This document shows, piece by piece, positions 1 to 13,996 of a DNA stretch of 64,000 nt. Position numbers and translations under genes: made by a program. The notes under the pieces are model-generated. The model worked only from the letters and a program-made list of their open reading frames with translations, had not been told where the DNA came from and searched no databases. Every line of letters begins with the position of its first letter. The stretch's first letter is position 1. This DNA comes from Domibacillus epiphyticus (GTDB lineage: Bacteria > Bacillota > Bacilli > Bacillales > Domibacillaceae). The stretch is from assembly GCF_001975785.1 (NCBI RefSeq), contig NZ_MSFI01000019.1, positions 62,001 to 126,000 of the forward strand, read 5' to 3'.

Positions 1-201
1 GGAACATTGAAACTTGCTGGTACGGAGGAAGAAACCATTTATTCGCTTGCTTCAGAATTATTAACAGATGCTGCGGCCTATGAGAAAATGGCGAAAGCGT
101 CCAATCCGTATGGCGACGGTCAAGCATCGCGCAGAATTTGTGATGCGATCCGCTATTACTTTAAAGATGCGGTCGATGCACCGGAGCGTTTTAAAGGATA
201 A
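1..201 (+). CDS. mnaA: UDP-N-acetylglucosamine 2-epimerase, C-terminal end (partial)
   Basis: The first 66 codons are open from base 1 and end at TAA 199-201; the 5' part lies outside the window. The residues GTLKLAGTEEETIY and NPYGDGQAS are the usual C-terminal signature of non-hydrolysing UDP-GlcNAc 2-epimerases (MnaA/WecB), which convert UDP-GlcNAc to UDP-ManNAc in the cytoplasm for teichoic acid or secondary-polymer synthesis. In B. subtilis mnaA also lies just upstream of the atp operon, so synteny agrees. Its product would feed the UDP-ManNAc dehydrogenase encoded near 38.2 kb. No catalytic residues fall in the visible part. Confidence 0.85.
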   Translation, partial: GTLKLAGTEEETIYSLASELLTDAAAYEKMAKASNPYGDGQASRRICDAIRYYFKDAVDAPERFKG

Positions 202-209
202 TAAAGCAT

Positions 210-244
210 GGTCGTCTGTTACTTACGGACGACCTTCTATAATA
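210..244 (+). terminator. Likely terminator of mnaA
   Basis: GGTCGTC at 210-216 pairs with GACGACC at 228-234, extended by a G-U and a G-C pair, and is followed by a weak T-rich tail. It lies nine bases after the mnaA stop codon. Confidence 0.55.
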
Positions 245-330
245 TTGAAAAAATGTTCGGGAAAACAGAAGAAAATTTGAGCATTTTGTGAATAATTCTG
301 TTGCCTCTTGAGGTTTTCTCGCACAACACA

Positions 331-359
331 TTGACATTAAAAAAGGGCTATTGTATGCT
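331..359 (+). promoter_or_regulatory. Sigma-A promoter of the atp operon
   Basis: TTGACA (331-336), a 17-base spacer and TATGCT (354-359). This perfect -35 box with a 4/6 -10 box is the best promoter in the 316-base gap (202-517) ahead of atpZ. It predicts a leader of about 150 bases. Confidence 0.65.
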
Positions 360-517
360 AACAAAGGGTAAGGCGAAGAGATTTTATACATAGTGTAACC
401 GTTTTTTTCCACTGCTATTTATCATATTCAAGCATGCTGAAGGGTCTACAGGATGTAGGTCACAGAAGCGTTGCGGCAGGACGCCGTGATGAGCTTTTGC
501 CTCTTGGGAGGTGTGTG

Positions 518-742
518 ATGAACCGGGATCAAGAAAACCGACCTTTTAGGGCCATGGCGCTATATAGCACTGTTTTAGCCCAGCTCGCCGGCTCCATGAT
601 CGCCGGTATTTTTGCAGGCCTGGCGCTTGACAAATGGTTGAATACAGTGCCCCTTTTTTTAATCATCGGACTGCTGGGAGGACTCTCGGCAGGAGTTTAC
701 GCAATGCTGCGTACAATTCAACATTTCAATTCAGGAGATTAG
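518..742 (+). CDS. atpZ: AtpZ, small membrane protein of the ATP synthase operon
   Basis: A 74-residue protein with two hydrophobic helices (around residues 15-35 and 45-65) separated by ALDKWLNT, matching the AtpZ/F0F1-ATPase_2 family. AtpZ with AtpI has been tied to Mg2+/Ca2+ uptake and ATP synthase assembly in alkaliphilic Bacillus. The frame is open further upstream, but GGGAGG at 506-511 sits six bases before ATG 518, so this start is preferred over GTG 515. It is the first gene of the operon and ends six bases before atpI. Confidence 0.8.
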   Translation: MNRDQENRPFRAMALYSTVLAQLAGSMIAGIFAGLALDKWLNTVPLFLIIGLLGGLSAGVYAMLRTIQHFNSGD

Positions 743-748
743 CACTCT

Positions 749-1138
749 ATGCCCGAACTCCAGCATTCCATTAAACGACAGCGGAAATATTTGATTTATC
801 TACTTGCCATCTTTGTACTCGGCTGGGGATTCACATCAGCACAATCCATTTATGCAGGTCTTATTCTAGGGACGACACTTAGTCTTTACAATCACTGGAT
901 CATTTCAAGACGAATTGAACGTTTCCGTAAAGCAGTCGAAGAAGGACGAAAGATACCTTCTCTTGGAACGATTTTGCGAATGGGGTCAGCAGCGCTTGCA
1001 GCGATGATCGCTCTCCAATACCCAGATCAATTCAATTTGGTCAGCACAGTTTGTGGATTAATGACTGCATATGTAGTCATTATGATAGATTTTGGAATCC
1101 AACATTTTATAAAACGTACGAACGGGAAAGAGAGGTGA
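749..1138 (+). CDS. atpI: ATP synthase subunit I
   Basis: A 129-residue membrane protein with four hydrophobic segments and a basic cytoplasmic loop (SRRIERFRKAVEEGRK), typical of AtpI. AtpI is not part of the mature enzyme; it helps assemble the c-ring and may act with AtpZ in divalent cation transport. It follows atpZ by six bases and precedes atpB by six, which fits tight translation in one operon. Length matches B. subtilis AtpI (about 127 residues). Confidence 0.85.
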   Translation: MPELQHSIKRQRKYLIYLLAIFVLGWGFTSAQSIYAGLILGTTLSLYNHWIISRRIERFRKAVEEGRKIPSLGTILRMGSAALAAMIALQYPDQFNLVSTVCGLMTAYVVIMIDFGIQHFIKRTNGKER

Positions 1139-1867
<729 letters not shown>

Positions 1868-1930
1868 TATATTTACCTGTTCAGTCTCTGGACAAACATT
1901 TTTGTTAGTAAATCATGCTTTTCAAAATAA

Positions 1931-2158
<228 letters not shown>

Positions 2159-2172
2159 GAAAGAAAAGTGGA

Positions 2173-2330
2173 GGGCGTTCGTACAGAGGTGAAGTGCATA
2201 AGACGGACAGGCGGAATGGCGTTTTGTGCTATGCAGCCTGGCTGACTTATGACGCGAGCCTCTAACGCCCGGAACTAGACATAGAACCATTTTATGGCGA
2301 AGATCACATTCCAATGCGAACCTTCGCCAT
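2173..2330 (+). promoter_or_regulatory. Structured atpE-atpF intercistronic spacer: extended stem plus second hairpin
   Basis: Bases 2159-2419 hold no gene. Four nested helices form one rod: GGGCGTT 2173-2179 with AACGCCC 2264-2270, AGAGG 2185-2189 with CCTCT 2259-2263, CATAAG 2197-2202 with CTTATG 2246-2251, and CAGGC 2208-2212 with GCCTG 2236-2240. A second perfect 9-bp hairpin pairs 2294-2302 with 2322-2330. There is no T-run, so they are read as mRNA processing or stability elements. Confidence 0.6.
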
Positions 2331-2371
2331 TCCTTTATGTTTAAACCGCAGAAATGCTTATTTATGAATGA

Positions 2372-3480
<1,109 letters not shown>

Positions 3481-3520
3481 TAAACTAGACAGGAGCTTTA
3501 TTGCTTCTTGAAGAAACTGA

Positions 3521-5041
<1,521 letters not shown>

Positions 5042-5043
5042 TG

Positions 5044-5089
5044 GCAGATTAAGGGCGGTACCGTCTACCGGACGTCCGCCCATGTCTGC
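5044..5089 (+). promoter_or_regulatory. Hairpin between atpA and atpG
   Basis: GCAGA (5044-5048) pairs with TCTGC (5085-5089) and GGGCGG (5053-5058) with CCGCCC (5076-5081), with an inner GTC/GAC pair. No T-run follows. It lies in an 80-base spacer and is probably an intercistronic stability or processing element. A smaller hairpin, AGTGGG 5991-5996 with CCCGCT 6007-6012, lies in the atpG-atpD spacer. Confidence 0.5.
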
Positions 5090-5115
5090 GTGATCTAACA
5101 TAAAAAGGGTGGTGA

Positions 5116-5985
<870 letters not shown>

Positions 5986-6019
5986 CAACCAGTGGGGGTT
6001 CTTTGTCCCGCTTTCATAA

Positions 6020-7459
<1,440 letters not shown>

Positions 7460-7464
7460 TATAG

Positions 7465-7893
<429 letters not shown>

Positions 7894-7902
7894 GAAAAAT
7901 AG

Positions 7903-7943
7903 AAAGCTGTCCATCGTTCTTAAACGATGGGACAGCTTTTTTC
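7903..7943 (+). terminator. Terminator of the atp operon
   Basis: A stem of about 16 bp (AAGCTGTCC plus ATCGTT, with one mismatch) around the loop CTTA, followed by six T residues. It starts ten bases after the atpC stop codon. Confidence 0.9.
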
Positions 7944-7990
7944 TAGTGAGCTTGAAAGAAGGTCACCATTTAAAATAAGGAGCATTCAAT

Positions 7991-8227
7991 ATGATTGAGT
8001 CATTCGGCCAAGAAGCGCTTGTCAGCATGCTGATGAGCTTACTATTCATTGGATTATCGTTCTGGGCGCTGCAGGCAATCCGTTTTGAAAAATTACTGCG
8101 GAAAAACCAAGTAGTAAGAGCACGTCTCCTATATGTTTTGCTATCAACCGCCATTGGTTCCGCCGTCAGCAATTTTTTTCTTGACTACATGCTATGGTCC
8201 AGACAGCTTCCAATGCTTTTGCCATAA
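7991..8227 (+). CDS. ywzB: YwzB, DUF1146 membrane protein
   Basis: A 78-residue protein with two hydrophobic helices (about residues 12-32 and 47-65) joined by the basic stretch RFEKLLRKNQVVRARLL. It matches the DUF1146/YwzB family in length and sits between atpC and murAA as in B. subtilis. AAGGAG lies about eight bases before ATG 7991. The function of the family is not established. Confidence 0.8.
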   Translation: MIESFGQEALVSMLMSLLFIGLSFWALQAIRFEKLLRKNQVVRARLLYVLLSTAIGSAVSNFFLDYMLWSRQLPMLLP

Positions 8228-8440
8228 TAAAATCAGTGTGTTGACGTACTTGCCTTTTTTTGAAAAATAATATAAATTGGATAGGGATATCTTGTGAAAA
8301 AGTAATCATAATGTTTTTTTATTCATTTATATGGAAAAACAAAACTCCCTTTTTCCTGAGTAGTTTCACAAATTCTCTACAATATGTGCTTATTTTCACT
8401 TGTTAGAAACGGGAATATGATGGTAAACTTTAAGAAGTTT

Positions 8441-8507
8441 TGTCGAAGTATGAAATAGACATTGGAAAGGGCTGGCACGTCAGTCCACTGATTTGAATAT
8501 GTATAAT
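8441..8507 (+). promoter_or_regulatory. Candidate Spo0A box and -10 element upstream of murAA
   Basis: The 305-base gap 8228-8532 has no gene. It holds TTTTGTCGAAG with the exact 0A-box core TGTCGAA (8441-8447) and a perfect TATAAT at 8502-8507, 26 bases before the murAA start. No good -35 box is seen at 16-18 bases from it, so the promoter call is weak. Confidence 0.35.
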
Positions 8508-8532
8508 AGAAAAGGACGCGGAGGGGAACAGT

Positions 8533-9822
8533 TTGGACAAAATTATCGTCCGCGGCGGCCGTCAATTGAACGGTACCGTCAAAGTTGAAGGTGCAAAAAA
8601 TTCGGTGCTGCCGGTACTTGCGGCAACGTTATTAGCTGGAGAAGGTAGATGTGTCATTCGTGACGTACCGACTTTATCCGATGTATATACGATTAATGAA
8701 GTACTGCGCCACTTAAATTGTGAAGTAACGTTTGAAAATAATATAGTAACGATTGATGCAACGAAACAACTTTTAATTGAAGCACCCTTTGAATATGTTC
8801 GCAAAATGCGTGCGTCTGTCCTCGTAATGGGTGCGCTGCTTGCGCGTAACGGAAAAGCACGTGTCGCTTTACCGGGTGGATGTGCCATTGGATCACGCCC
8901 CATTGACCAGCATTTAAAAGGGTTTGAAGCAATGGGTGCAAAAGTCCGAGTGGAAAACGGTTTTATCGAAGCGGAAACAGATGGCCGCCTAAAAGGGGCA
9001 AAAATTTATTTTGACTTCCCAAGCGTAGGTGCAACAGAGAACATTATGACAGCTGCTGCTCTTGCAGAAGGTACAACGATTCTTGAAAATGCGGCGAAAG
9101 AGCCGGAAATCGTTGACCTTGCCAACCTTATCAATAAAATGGGCGGCAAAGTAATTGGCGCTGGTACAGAGACGATTCGCATTGAGGGTGTTGATACACT
9201 TCAAGGAGCGGATCATGCCATTATTCCAGACCGGATTGAAGCAGGCACATTTATGACAGCTGCGGCTATCACAGGCGGAAACGTGCTGATTGAAGGGGCA
9301 GTTGCCGAGCACATGTCCTCCTTGATCGCAAAGATGCGCGAAATGGGCGTTGAGATTATAGAAGAAGATAATGGCATTCGGGTCATCGGTCCGGAAAAAT
9401 TAACTTCTGTAGACATTAAAACAATGCCGCATCCCGGTTTTCCAACGGATATGCAATCTCAAATGATGGCCCTTATGCTAAAAGCAGAAGGAACTGGCGT
9501 TATTACAGAAACTGTTTTTGAGAATCGTTTTATGCATGTTGAAGAATTTCGCCGCATGAATGCGAACGCAAAAATTGAAGGGCGTTCGGTTATTATTGAC
9601 GGTCCGTCTGATTTGCAGGGAGCAGAAGTTGCTGCGACAGATCTACGCGCCGCTGCTGCATTAATCGTTGCCGGACTTGTTGCGGACGGATACACACGCG
9701 TGACAGAATTGAAGCACCTTGACCGTGGCTATGTGAATTTCCATGGGAAACTTGCTGCACTGGGCGCTGATATCGAACGTGTTACAGAAACATCAGATAA
9801 GCCGATCACAGTCAAAAGCTGA
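8533..9822 (+). CDS. murAA: UDP-N-acetylglucosamine 1-carboxyvinyltransferase
   Basis: A 429-residue EPSP-synthase-fold enzyme that transfers enolpyruvate from PEP to UDP-GlcNAc, the first committed step of peptidoglycan synthesis. The catalytic cysteine is C117 in [13 protein letters not shown], the fosfomycin target. K22/N23 in [13 protein letters not shown] are the substrate-binding pair. It starts at TTG 8533, preceded by GGAGGGG. Position between ywzB and spoIID matches murAA of B. subtilis rather than murAB. Confidence 0.96.
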   Translation: MDKIIVRGGRQLNGTVKVEGAKNSVLPVLAATLLAGEGRCVIRDVPTLSDVYTINEVLRHLNCEVTFENNIVTIDATKQLLIEAPFEYVRKMRASVLVMGALLARNGKARVALPGGCAIGSRPIDQHLKGFEAMGAKVRVENGFIEAETDGRLKGAKIYFDFPSVGATENIMTAAALAEGTTILENAAKEPEIVDLANLINKMGGKVIGAGTETIRIEGVDTLQGADHAIIPDRIEAGTFMTAAAITGGNVLIEGAVAEHMSSLIAKMREMGVEIIEEDNGIRVIGPEKLTSVDIKTMPHPGFPTDMQSQMMALMLKAEGTGVITETVFENRFMHVEEFRRMNANAKIEGRSVIIDGPSDLQGAEVAATDLRAAAALIVAGLVADGYTRVTELKHLDRGYVNFHGKLAALGADIERVTETSDKPITVKS

Positions 9823-9850
9823 ATTTATTTGTTTATTATACTTTTGGAAA

Positions 9851-9878
9851 AACCGTCTGTTTACGCAGGCGGTTTTTT
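9851..9878 (+). terminator. Terminator of murAA
   Basis: AACCGTCTG (9851-9859) pairs with CAGGCGGTT (9866-9874), with one G-U pair, followed by a T-run. An almost identical stem occurs at 59062-59089. Confidence 0.85.
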
Positions 9879-9886
9879 CGTCTTTT

Positions 9887-9914
9887 GTCATAATTAGTAT
9901 AGTCGGGCATATCT
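9887..9914 (+). promoter_or_regulatory. Candidate sigma-E promoter of spoIID
   Basis: GTCATAAT at 9887-9894 and GCATATCT from 9907, separated by about 12-13 bases, resemble the sigma-E pattern (GTCATATT and CATACAAT-like boxes). spoIID of B. subtilis belongs to the sigma-E regulon, which supports the reading. Confidence 0.4.
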
Positions 9915-9943
9915 CTTTTTATACAGCAGGGAGGGATTTTGTT

Positions 9944-10873
9944 TTGAAAAAACCGTTCTATCTTTTATTGTTCATTCTAATCGCCGCAATTGCCATTCCA
10001 GCTGTCGGGCTTATTTTAACAGAAAAAGAAGAAGAAGAAGTTATACCAAAAAAAGAAGAACCATCTGTGGATATTGTCCGATCAGACTCACAAAAAACTG
10101 AATCGGTTCCTCTTGAAGAGTACGTGACCGGTGTTGTTGCAGCTGAAATGCCGGCATCTTTTGAAAAAGAGGCATTAAAAGCGCAGGCTGTCGCCGCCAG
10201 AACGTTTATATTAACGCAGACACTTGCTGGAATGGAAGTGACCGATACGGTCGATGATCAAGTATTCAAGGATAAGGAAGAGTTAAAACAAACATGGGGC
10301 GATGCATACGAAAAAAATAAAGAAAAGATCGAGGATGCCGCGAAAGAAACGGAAGGAGAGGTCCTTGTTTATAATGGAGAACCGATTACAGCTGCTTTTT
10401 TTTCATCCGGTAACGGGAAAACAGAAAATGCCGAAGACTACTGGCAATCTCCGCTTCCCTACTTAATCAGCGTCGATAGTCCGTGGGATGAATCAGCACC
10501 AAATTTTGAACAGGAGATGGTCATTCCGCGTGCACAGGTAGAAGAAACACTAGATGTTACACTGCCGGATTCAGGCGAAGCAGGGACTGTAAAAGAACGG
10601 ACATCTGGCGGACGGGTCGCTGAAATAGTAATCGATGGGAAAACATTCACCGGTCGTGAGATAAGAGAAAAATTGGGACTCCCATCTGCAGATTTTCATT
10701 TAAAATCAGCAGGAGGCGAAGTGATTATTACGACAAAAGGGTATGGACATGGTGTAGGGATGAGCCAGTATGGAGCGAACGGAATGGCAAAAGAAGGGAA
10801 AAAATACACAGAGATAACAGAACATTATTATCCCGGAGCATCGATAGAATCTGCCGGTGCCTTTTTAAAGTAA
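9944..10873 (+). CDS. spoIID: Stage II sporulation protein D, peptidoglycan lytic transglycosylase
   Basis: A 309-residue protein with an N-terminal membrane anchor (residues 5-26) and a SpoIID/LytB domain. E68 in VVAAEMPASFEKEALKAQAVAARTF is the likely catalytic glutamate; TSGGRVAEIVIDGKTFTGREIREKL and GYGHGVGMSQYGANGMA are further signatures. It trims septal peptidoglycan during engulfment with SpoIIM and SpoIIP. The start is TTG 9944 with AGGGAGGG eight bases upstream; the longer open frame overlaps murAA and lacks a ribosome site. Confidence 0.93.
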   Translation: MKKPFYLLLFILIAAIAIPAVGLILTEKEEEEVIPKKEEPSVDIVRSDSQKTESVPLEEYVTGVVAAEMPASFEKEALKAQAVAARTFILTQTLAGMEVTDTVDDQVFKDKEELKQTWGDAYEKNKEKIEDAAKETEGEVLVYNGEPITAAFFSSGNGKTENAEDYWQSPLPYLISVDSPWDESAPNFEQEMVIPRAQVEETLDVTLPDSGEAGTVKERTSGGRVAEIVIDGKTFTGREIREKLGLPSADFHLKSAGGEVIITTKGYGHGVGMSQYGANGMAKEGKKYTEITEHYYPGASIESAGAFLK

Positions 10874-10903
10874 AAAAACACGTCCGCTTTTTATTGCGGG
10901 CGT
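10872..10903 (-). terminator. Terminator of the VanZ-like gene, containing its stop codon
   Basis: On the minus strand CACGCCCGC pairs with GCGGACGTG around an A-rich loop that contains the stop codon, followed by seven T residues. On the plus strand no T-run follows, so it mainly serves the minus-strand gene. Confidence 0.75.
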
Positions 10904-11331
10904 GCCCATTCACTAAATGCAGCCATTATGCGGCCAATGTGTGATTTTTTTTCAAAATACATATATCTAACAATTGTAAAGGCAATAAAAACACCTGTAA
11001 CGTCTTTAATTGCATCAATAAATGTAGCTGAACGGTACGGCACAAATGCCTGGTGAATTTCATCGACCAGCCCATAAAAAGAAGCGAATAAGGCTGCTGT
11101 AAGACTAATGAGCGGCGTTAGTTTTCCATTCAATAAAAATGCATTTACAATCAATCCATATAATATGGCAAACTCAACAAGATGCAGCGATTCTTTTAAA
11201 AATCGGTCAATTGAATTGTTAGGTAAATCCACAATCGTGTCGTGCGGAAGACTAGACATGATCCAAATGGCAATCATGTAAACAACGGGCGCTGCAATCG
11301 ACAAGAAACGAATCATCTTTTTCACTTCCAC
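10891..11331 (-). CDS. VanZ-family membrane protein
   Basis: A 146-residue protein with four predicted membrane helices. The pattern SSLPHDTIVDLP, then HLVEFAILYGLI, then SFYGLVDEIHQAFVPYRSATFIDAIKDVTGVFIA, is the VanZ-like domain. Family members occur widely in Firmicutes; VanZ itself lowers teicoplanin sensitivity, but the role of most is unknown. It is inserted on the opposite strand between spoIID and spoIIQ, and starts at GTG 11331 with GAGGTG upstream. Confidence 0.8.
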   Translation of the reverse strand: MEVKKMIRFLSIAAPVVYMIAIWIMSSLPHDTIVDLPNNSIDRFLKESLHLVEFAILYGLIVNAFLLNGKLTPLISLTAALFASFYGLVDEIHQAFVPYRSATFIDAIKDVTGVFIAFTIVRYMYFEKKSHIGRIMAAFSEWARPQ

Positions 11332-11435
11332 ACCTCACTCACGACATCTTATATTGATTTTACCACCTTTAAGCCTTATCGTTGCGGCTGTTTGTGGCGT
11401 TTTTTTAACTATTCTAGGAATATTATTCCACACAT

Positions 11436-11464
11436 GTATAAAAAGTCCTTCTTCTGTTCAGAAT
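11436..11464 (+). promoter_or_regulatory. Candidate sigma-F promoter of spoIIQ
   Basis: GTATA (11436-11440), a 15-base spacer and GTTCAGAAT (11456-11464) fit the sigma-F pattern GywTA-N15-GgnrAnAnT with two deviations in the -10 box. spoIIQ is a forespore sigma-F gene in B. subtilis. The leader would be very short. Confidence 0.4.
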
Positions 11465-11483
11465 GCCTGATGAGGTGATGAAC

Positions 11484-12158
11484 ATGAATGAGGGCGGTAA
11501 AAAATCACTCCCCCCAAAACTGAAGGATTTTTTTATGAAAAAAAGAGCACTGCCGGCAATCTATCTCGCTTGCGCCATCTTACTTATTTCCAGTCTCATG
11601 ATGTATCAAGTGATGGATCGTGATGAAGACAAAACAGCCGTATCTGATCCAGCGCCTGCATCGAACGAATTTGACGATTCTACGATCAGTGTGAATGCGA
11701 ATCCAGAACAAATGAGCAAGCCGGCTGAAGCAGAAGTCATCGTGAAAACATCATTTTATGATGAAAAAGCAGCCACAGCCGAGCAGCAAAAAGCGCTTGT
11801 CGTCTATAATGACACTTATTATGAAAGCGCAGGCGTCGACTACGTATTAGAAAGTGGGAAAACGTTTAGTATTACTGCACCTTTGTCAGGAACTGTGATT
11901 GATGTCCGTGAAGATGCATTTTTAGGAAATCATATTGAAATTGATCATGGAAACAACGTTGTAACAACATTCCAATCTGTAGCGGACATACAAGTGAAAA
12001 AGGGCGATAAAGTAAGCCAGGGTGAAAAAATCGGGGAAGCTGGCCGGAGTTTGATGAATGAGTCAGCTGGCGTACACGTTCACTTTGAAGTGGAGAAAGA
12101 CGGTAAAATGCTAGATCCAAATTCATTGTATGGAAAAACGGTATCAGAATGGAAATAG
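11484..12158 (+). CDS. spoIIQ: Stage II sporulation protein Q, forespore engulfment and channel protein
   Basis: A 224-residue protein with a cytoplasmic N-tail, one membrane helix (PAIYLACAILLISSLMMYQV) and a LytM/M23-like domain (from about residue 115, APLSGTVIDVREDAFLGNHIEIDHGNN). In B. subtilis SpoIIQ binds SpoIIIAH across the septum to form the zipper and channel. The second zinc motif HVHFE keeps both histidines, but the first H-x-D motif is absent, so endopeptidase activity is doubtful. ATG 11484 is chosen because GAGGTG 11472-11477 is six bases upstream. Confidence 0.9.
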   Translation: MNEGGKKSLPPKLKDFFMKKRALPAIYLACAILLISSLMMYQVMDRDEDKTAVSDPAPASNEFDDSTISVNANPEQMSKPAEAEVIVKTSFYDEKAATAEQQKALVVYNDTYYESAGVDYVLESGKTFSITAPLSGTVIDVREDAFLGNHIEIDHGNNVVTTFQSVADIQVKKGDKVSQGEKIGEAGRSLMNESAGVHVHFEVEKDGKMLDPNSLYGKTVSEWK

Positions 12159-12162
12159 ACAA

Positions 12163-12191
12163 TCATATTTCCTGGGAAATGATCATATGGT
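12163..12191 (+). promoter_or_regulatory. Candidate sigma-E promoter of spoIIID
   Basis: TCATATT (12163-12169), a 14-base spacer and CATATGGT (12184-12191) match the sigma-E pattern well. spoIIID is a sigma-E gene in B. subtilis. Confidence 0.6.
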
Positions 12192-12319
12192 AGTAAAAAG
12201 GAGAGGGGCTCCTGGAATGAGACTGCCCCGAAACAATGAATAACGATGCGCACTTGCTGGAAATAACAGAAGAAAAGTCTCATTTCGCCCGTCCCGGTTC
12301 CGGTGAAGGAGGCGTGCAC

Positions 12320-12571
12320 GTGCGCGATTACATCAAAGAAAGAGCGCTTAAAATCGGAGAGTATATCGTTGAAACAAACAAAACGGTGCGGGATATTGCA
12401 AAAGAATTTGGGATTTCAAAAAGCACCGTTCATAAAGACTTAACAGAGCGGCTGCCGGGTCTGAGTCCGGAGCTTTCAGCACGCGTCGAACATATTTTAC
12501 ACTACCACAAATCAATCCGGCACCTTCGAGGTGGAGAAGCAACAAAGGAAAAATGGAAATCAGCCAACTAA
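12320..12571 (+). CDS. spoIIID: Sporulation transcription factor SpoIIID
   Basis: An 83-residue DNA-binding protein that turns sigma-E genes on or off in the mother cell. The helix-turn-helix is RDIAKEFGISKSTVHKDLTERLP; the basic C-terminal helix HKSIRHLRGGEATKEKW adds DNA contacts. AGGAGG at 12307-12312 points to GTG 12320 (seven bases), giving the N-terminus MRDYIKERALKIGEYI, which aligns with MHDYIKER of B. subtilis. The C-terminus is about ten residues shorter than there. Confidence 0.95.
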   Translation: MRDYIKERALKIGEYIVETNKTVRDIAKEFGISKSTVHKDLTERLPGLSPELSARVEHILHYHKSIRHLRGGEATKEKWKSAN

Positions 12572-12579
12572 CGATCGTG

Positions 12580-12613
12580 AAATGCGCCATTGAGTAAAAT
12601 GGCGCATTTTTGT
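12580..12613 (+). terminator. Terminator of spoIIID
   Basis: AAATGCGCCAT pairs with ATGGCGCATTT around an eight-base loop, followed by a T-run. Confidence 0.9.
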
Positions 12614-12854
12614 GACCTTTTTACTAAATATAAAGTATAGACTTTTGGTAGAGAAGAACGGTAAACATTCAATTTACACCCTAAAGGGTTGTGTTAATTA
12701 GTAAAAAATAGTGTTCTTTCGTGAAAAATCCGCATTTTCCCGAATAATCATGGTACATTTTGTCGATTCTTCCGTATATTTATGGTAATATAGGTATTTG
12801 AAGCATAAATTCTAAAATATATGAACATAGATAGACAAACGCGTAGGGGGAAAT
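12614..12854. other. Non-coding gap upstream of mbl
   Basis: AT-rich, no gene seen. TTTTGTCGAT (12758-12767) is one base off a 0A box and also gives a possible -35 (TTGTCG 12760-12765), with TATGGT or TAATAT around 12781-12791 as an off-spacing -10. The promoter cannot be fixed with confidence. Confidence 0.3.
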
Positions 12855-13865
12855 ATGAAAATGTTATCTAAAGATATCGGGATTGACCTCGGGACAGCCA
12901 ACGTGCTCATTCATGTAAAAGGACAGGGTATCGTCTTGAATGAGCCGTCTGTCGTCGCAATGGATCGCAATACAAATAAAGTACTTGCTGTCGGGGAAGA
13001 AGCGTATAAGATGGTAGGCCGGACGCCGGGTAACATTGTGGCCATTCGTCCGCTTCGTGATGGTGTTATTGCTGACTTTGATGTAACAGAATCGATGTTG
13101 AAGCATTTTATTAACAAGTTGAATGTGAAAGGCTTTTTATCAAAGCCCCGCATTTTAATTTGCTGCCCGACACAAATTACAGCAGTTGAGCAGAAAGCAA
13201 TCCGTACAGCTGCTGAAAAAAGTGGCGGTAAAACAGTCTATCTTGAAGAAGAGCCTAAAGTTGCGGCAGTTGGAGCTGGCATGGATATTTATGAACCAAG
13301 CGGCAATATGGTGATTGATATCGGCGGTGGAACGACGGATATCGCAGTTTTATCACTCGGTGCTATTGTCACAGCTGATTCGATTAAAGTAGCCGGTGAT
13401 ACGTTTGATGCAGAAATTATGAATTACGTCAAAAAAGAGTATAAGCTTTTGATCGGTGAAAGAACGGCTGAAGCCATTAAAATCCATGTTGGAACAGTCT
13501 ATCCGGATGCCCGAAATGAAGAAATGGAAATTCGTGGTCGTGACATTATGACTGGACTTCCCAGCATTTTAGTCATTAAATCATCTGAAATTGAAGTCGC
13601 ATTACGGGAATCTGTACTGCAAATTGTCCAGGCTTCGAAAAAGGTACTTGAACAAACTCCGCCGGAACTCTCAGCAGACATCATTGATCGTGGCATCATG
13701 CTAACAGGAGGCGGTGCATTGCTGCATGGAATGGATCAGCTTTTGACAAATGAATTGAAAGTGCCTGTGTTTGTTGCAGAAAATCCGATGAACTGTGTTG
13801 CAGTAGGAACAGGTCTTATGATGGACAATATGGACCGTCTTTTCCCAAAAATAAAAAGAAGATGA
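12855..13865 (+). CDS. mbl: MreB-like actin Mbl
   Basis: A 336-residue bacterial actin. Signatures are DIGIDLGTANVLIHVKGQGIVLNEPSVVA (phosphate 1), GNMVIDIGGGTTDIAVLSLGAIV (phosphate 2) and MLTGGGALLHGMDQLL (adenosine). Mbl filaments on the inner membrane guide lateral cell-wall synthesis and keep rod shape. Position right after spoIIID and before flhO/flhP identifies it as mbl rather than mreB or mreBH. ATG 12855 has a GGGGGA site just upstream. Confidence 0.95.
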   Translation: MKMLSKDIGIDLGTANVLIHVKGQGIVLNEPSVVAMDRNTNKVLAVGEEAYKMVGRTPGNIVAIRPLRDGVIADFDVTESMLKHFINKLNVKGFLSKPRILICCPTQITAVEQKAIRTAAEKSGGKTVYLEEEPKVAAVGAGMDIYEPSGNMVIDIGGGTTDIAVLSLGAIVTADSIKVAGDTFDAEIMNYVKKEYKLLIGERTAEAIKIHVGTVYPDARNEEMEIRGRDIMTGLPSILVIKSSEIEVALRESVLQIVQASKKVLEQTPPELSADIIDRGIMLTGGGALLHGMDQLLTNELKVPVFVAENPMNCVAVGTGLMMDNMDRLFPKIKRR

Positions 13866-13952
13866 TGAAACGGAACGGGATCGTCAATGAGGCGGTCTCT
13901 TTTAATTTGTCTCATTCTGTATTATTTTCTGTTAATTACCGCTTTTTCTTTG

Positions 13953-13973
13953 TATAATGTAAACAGCGTTTAC
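13953..13973 (+). promoter_or_regulatory. flhO -10 element overlapped by a perfect palindrome
   Basis: TATAAT at 13953-13958 is followed immediately by GTAAAC-AGC-GTTTAC (13959-13973), a perfect 6-3-6 inverted repeat centred on the expected transcription start. This is a typical repressor-operator layout. No sigma-D box (TAAA and GCCGATAT) was recognised. Confidence 0.4.
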
Positions 13974-13996
13974 TGCTTAAAAATGAGGTGAATAAT

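Noticed and set aside
8241-8276. Sigma-A promoter TTGACG...TATAAA after ywzB
   Set aside because: The spacer of 24 bases is too long for a working promoter.
13959-13973. Palindrome before flhO as a CcpA cre site
   Set aside because: It lacks the central CG at the required position and the symmetric TG...CA ends of the cre consensus.
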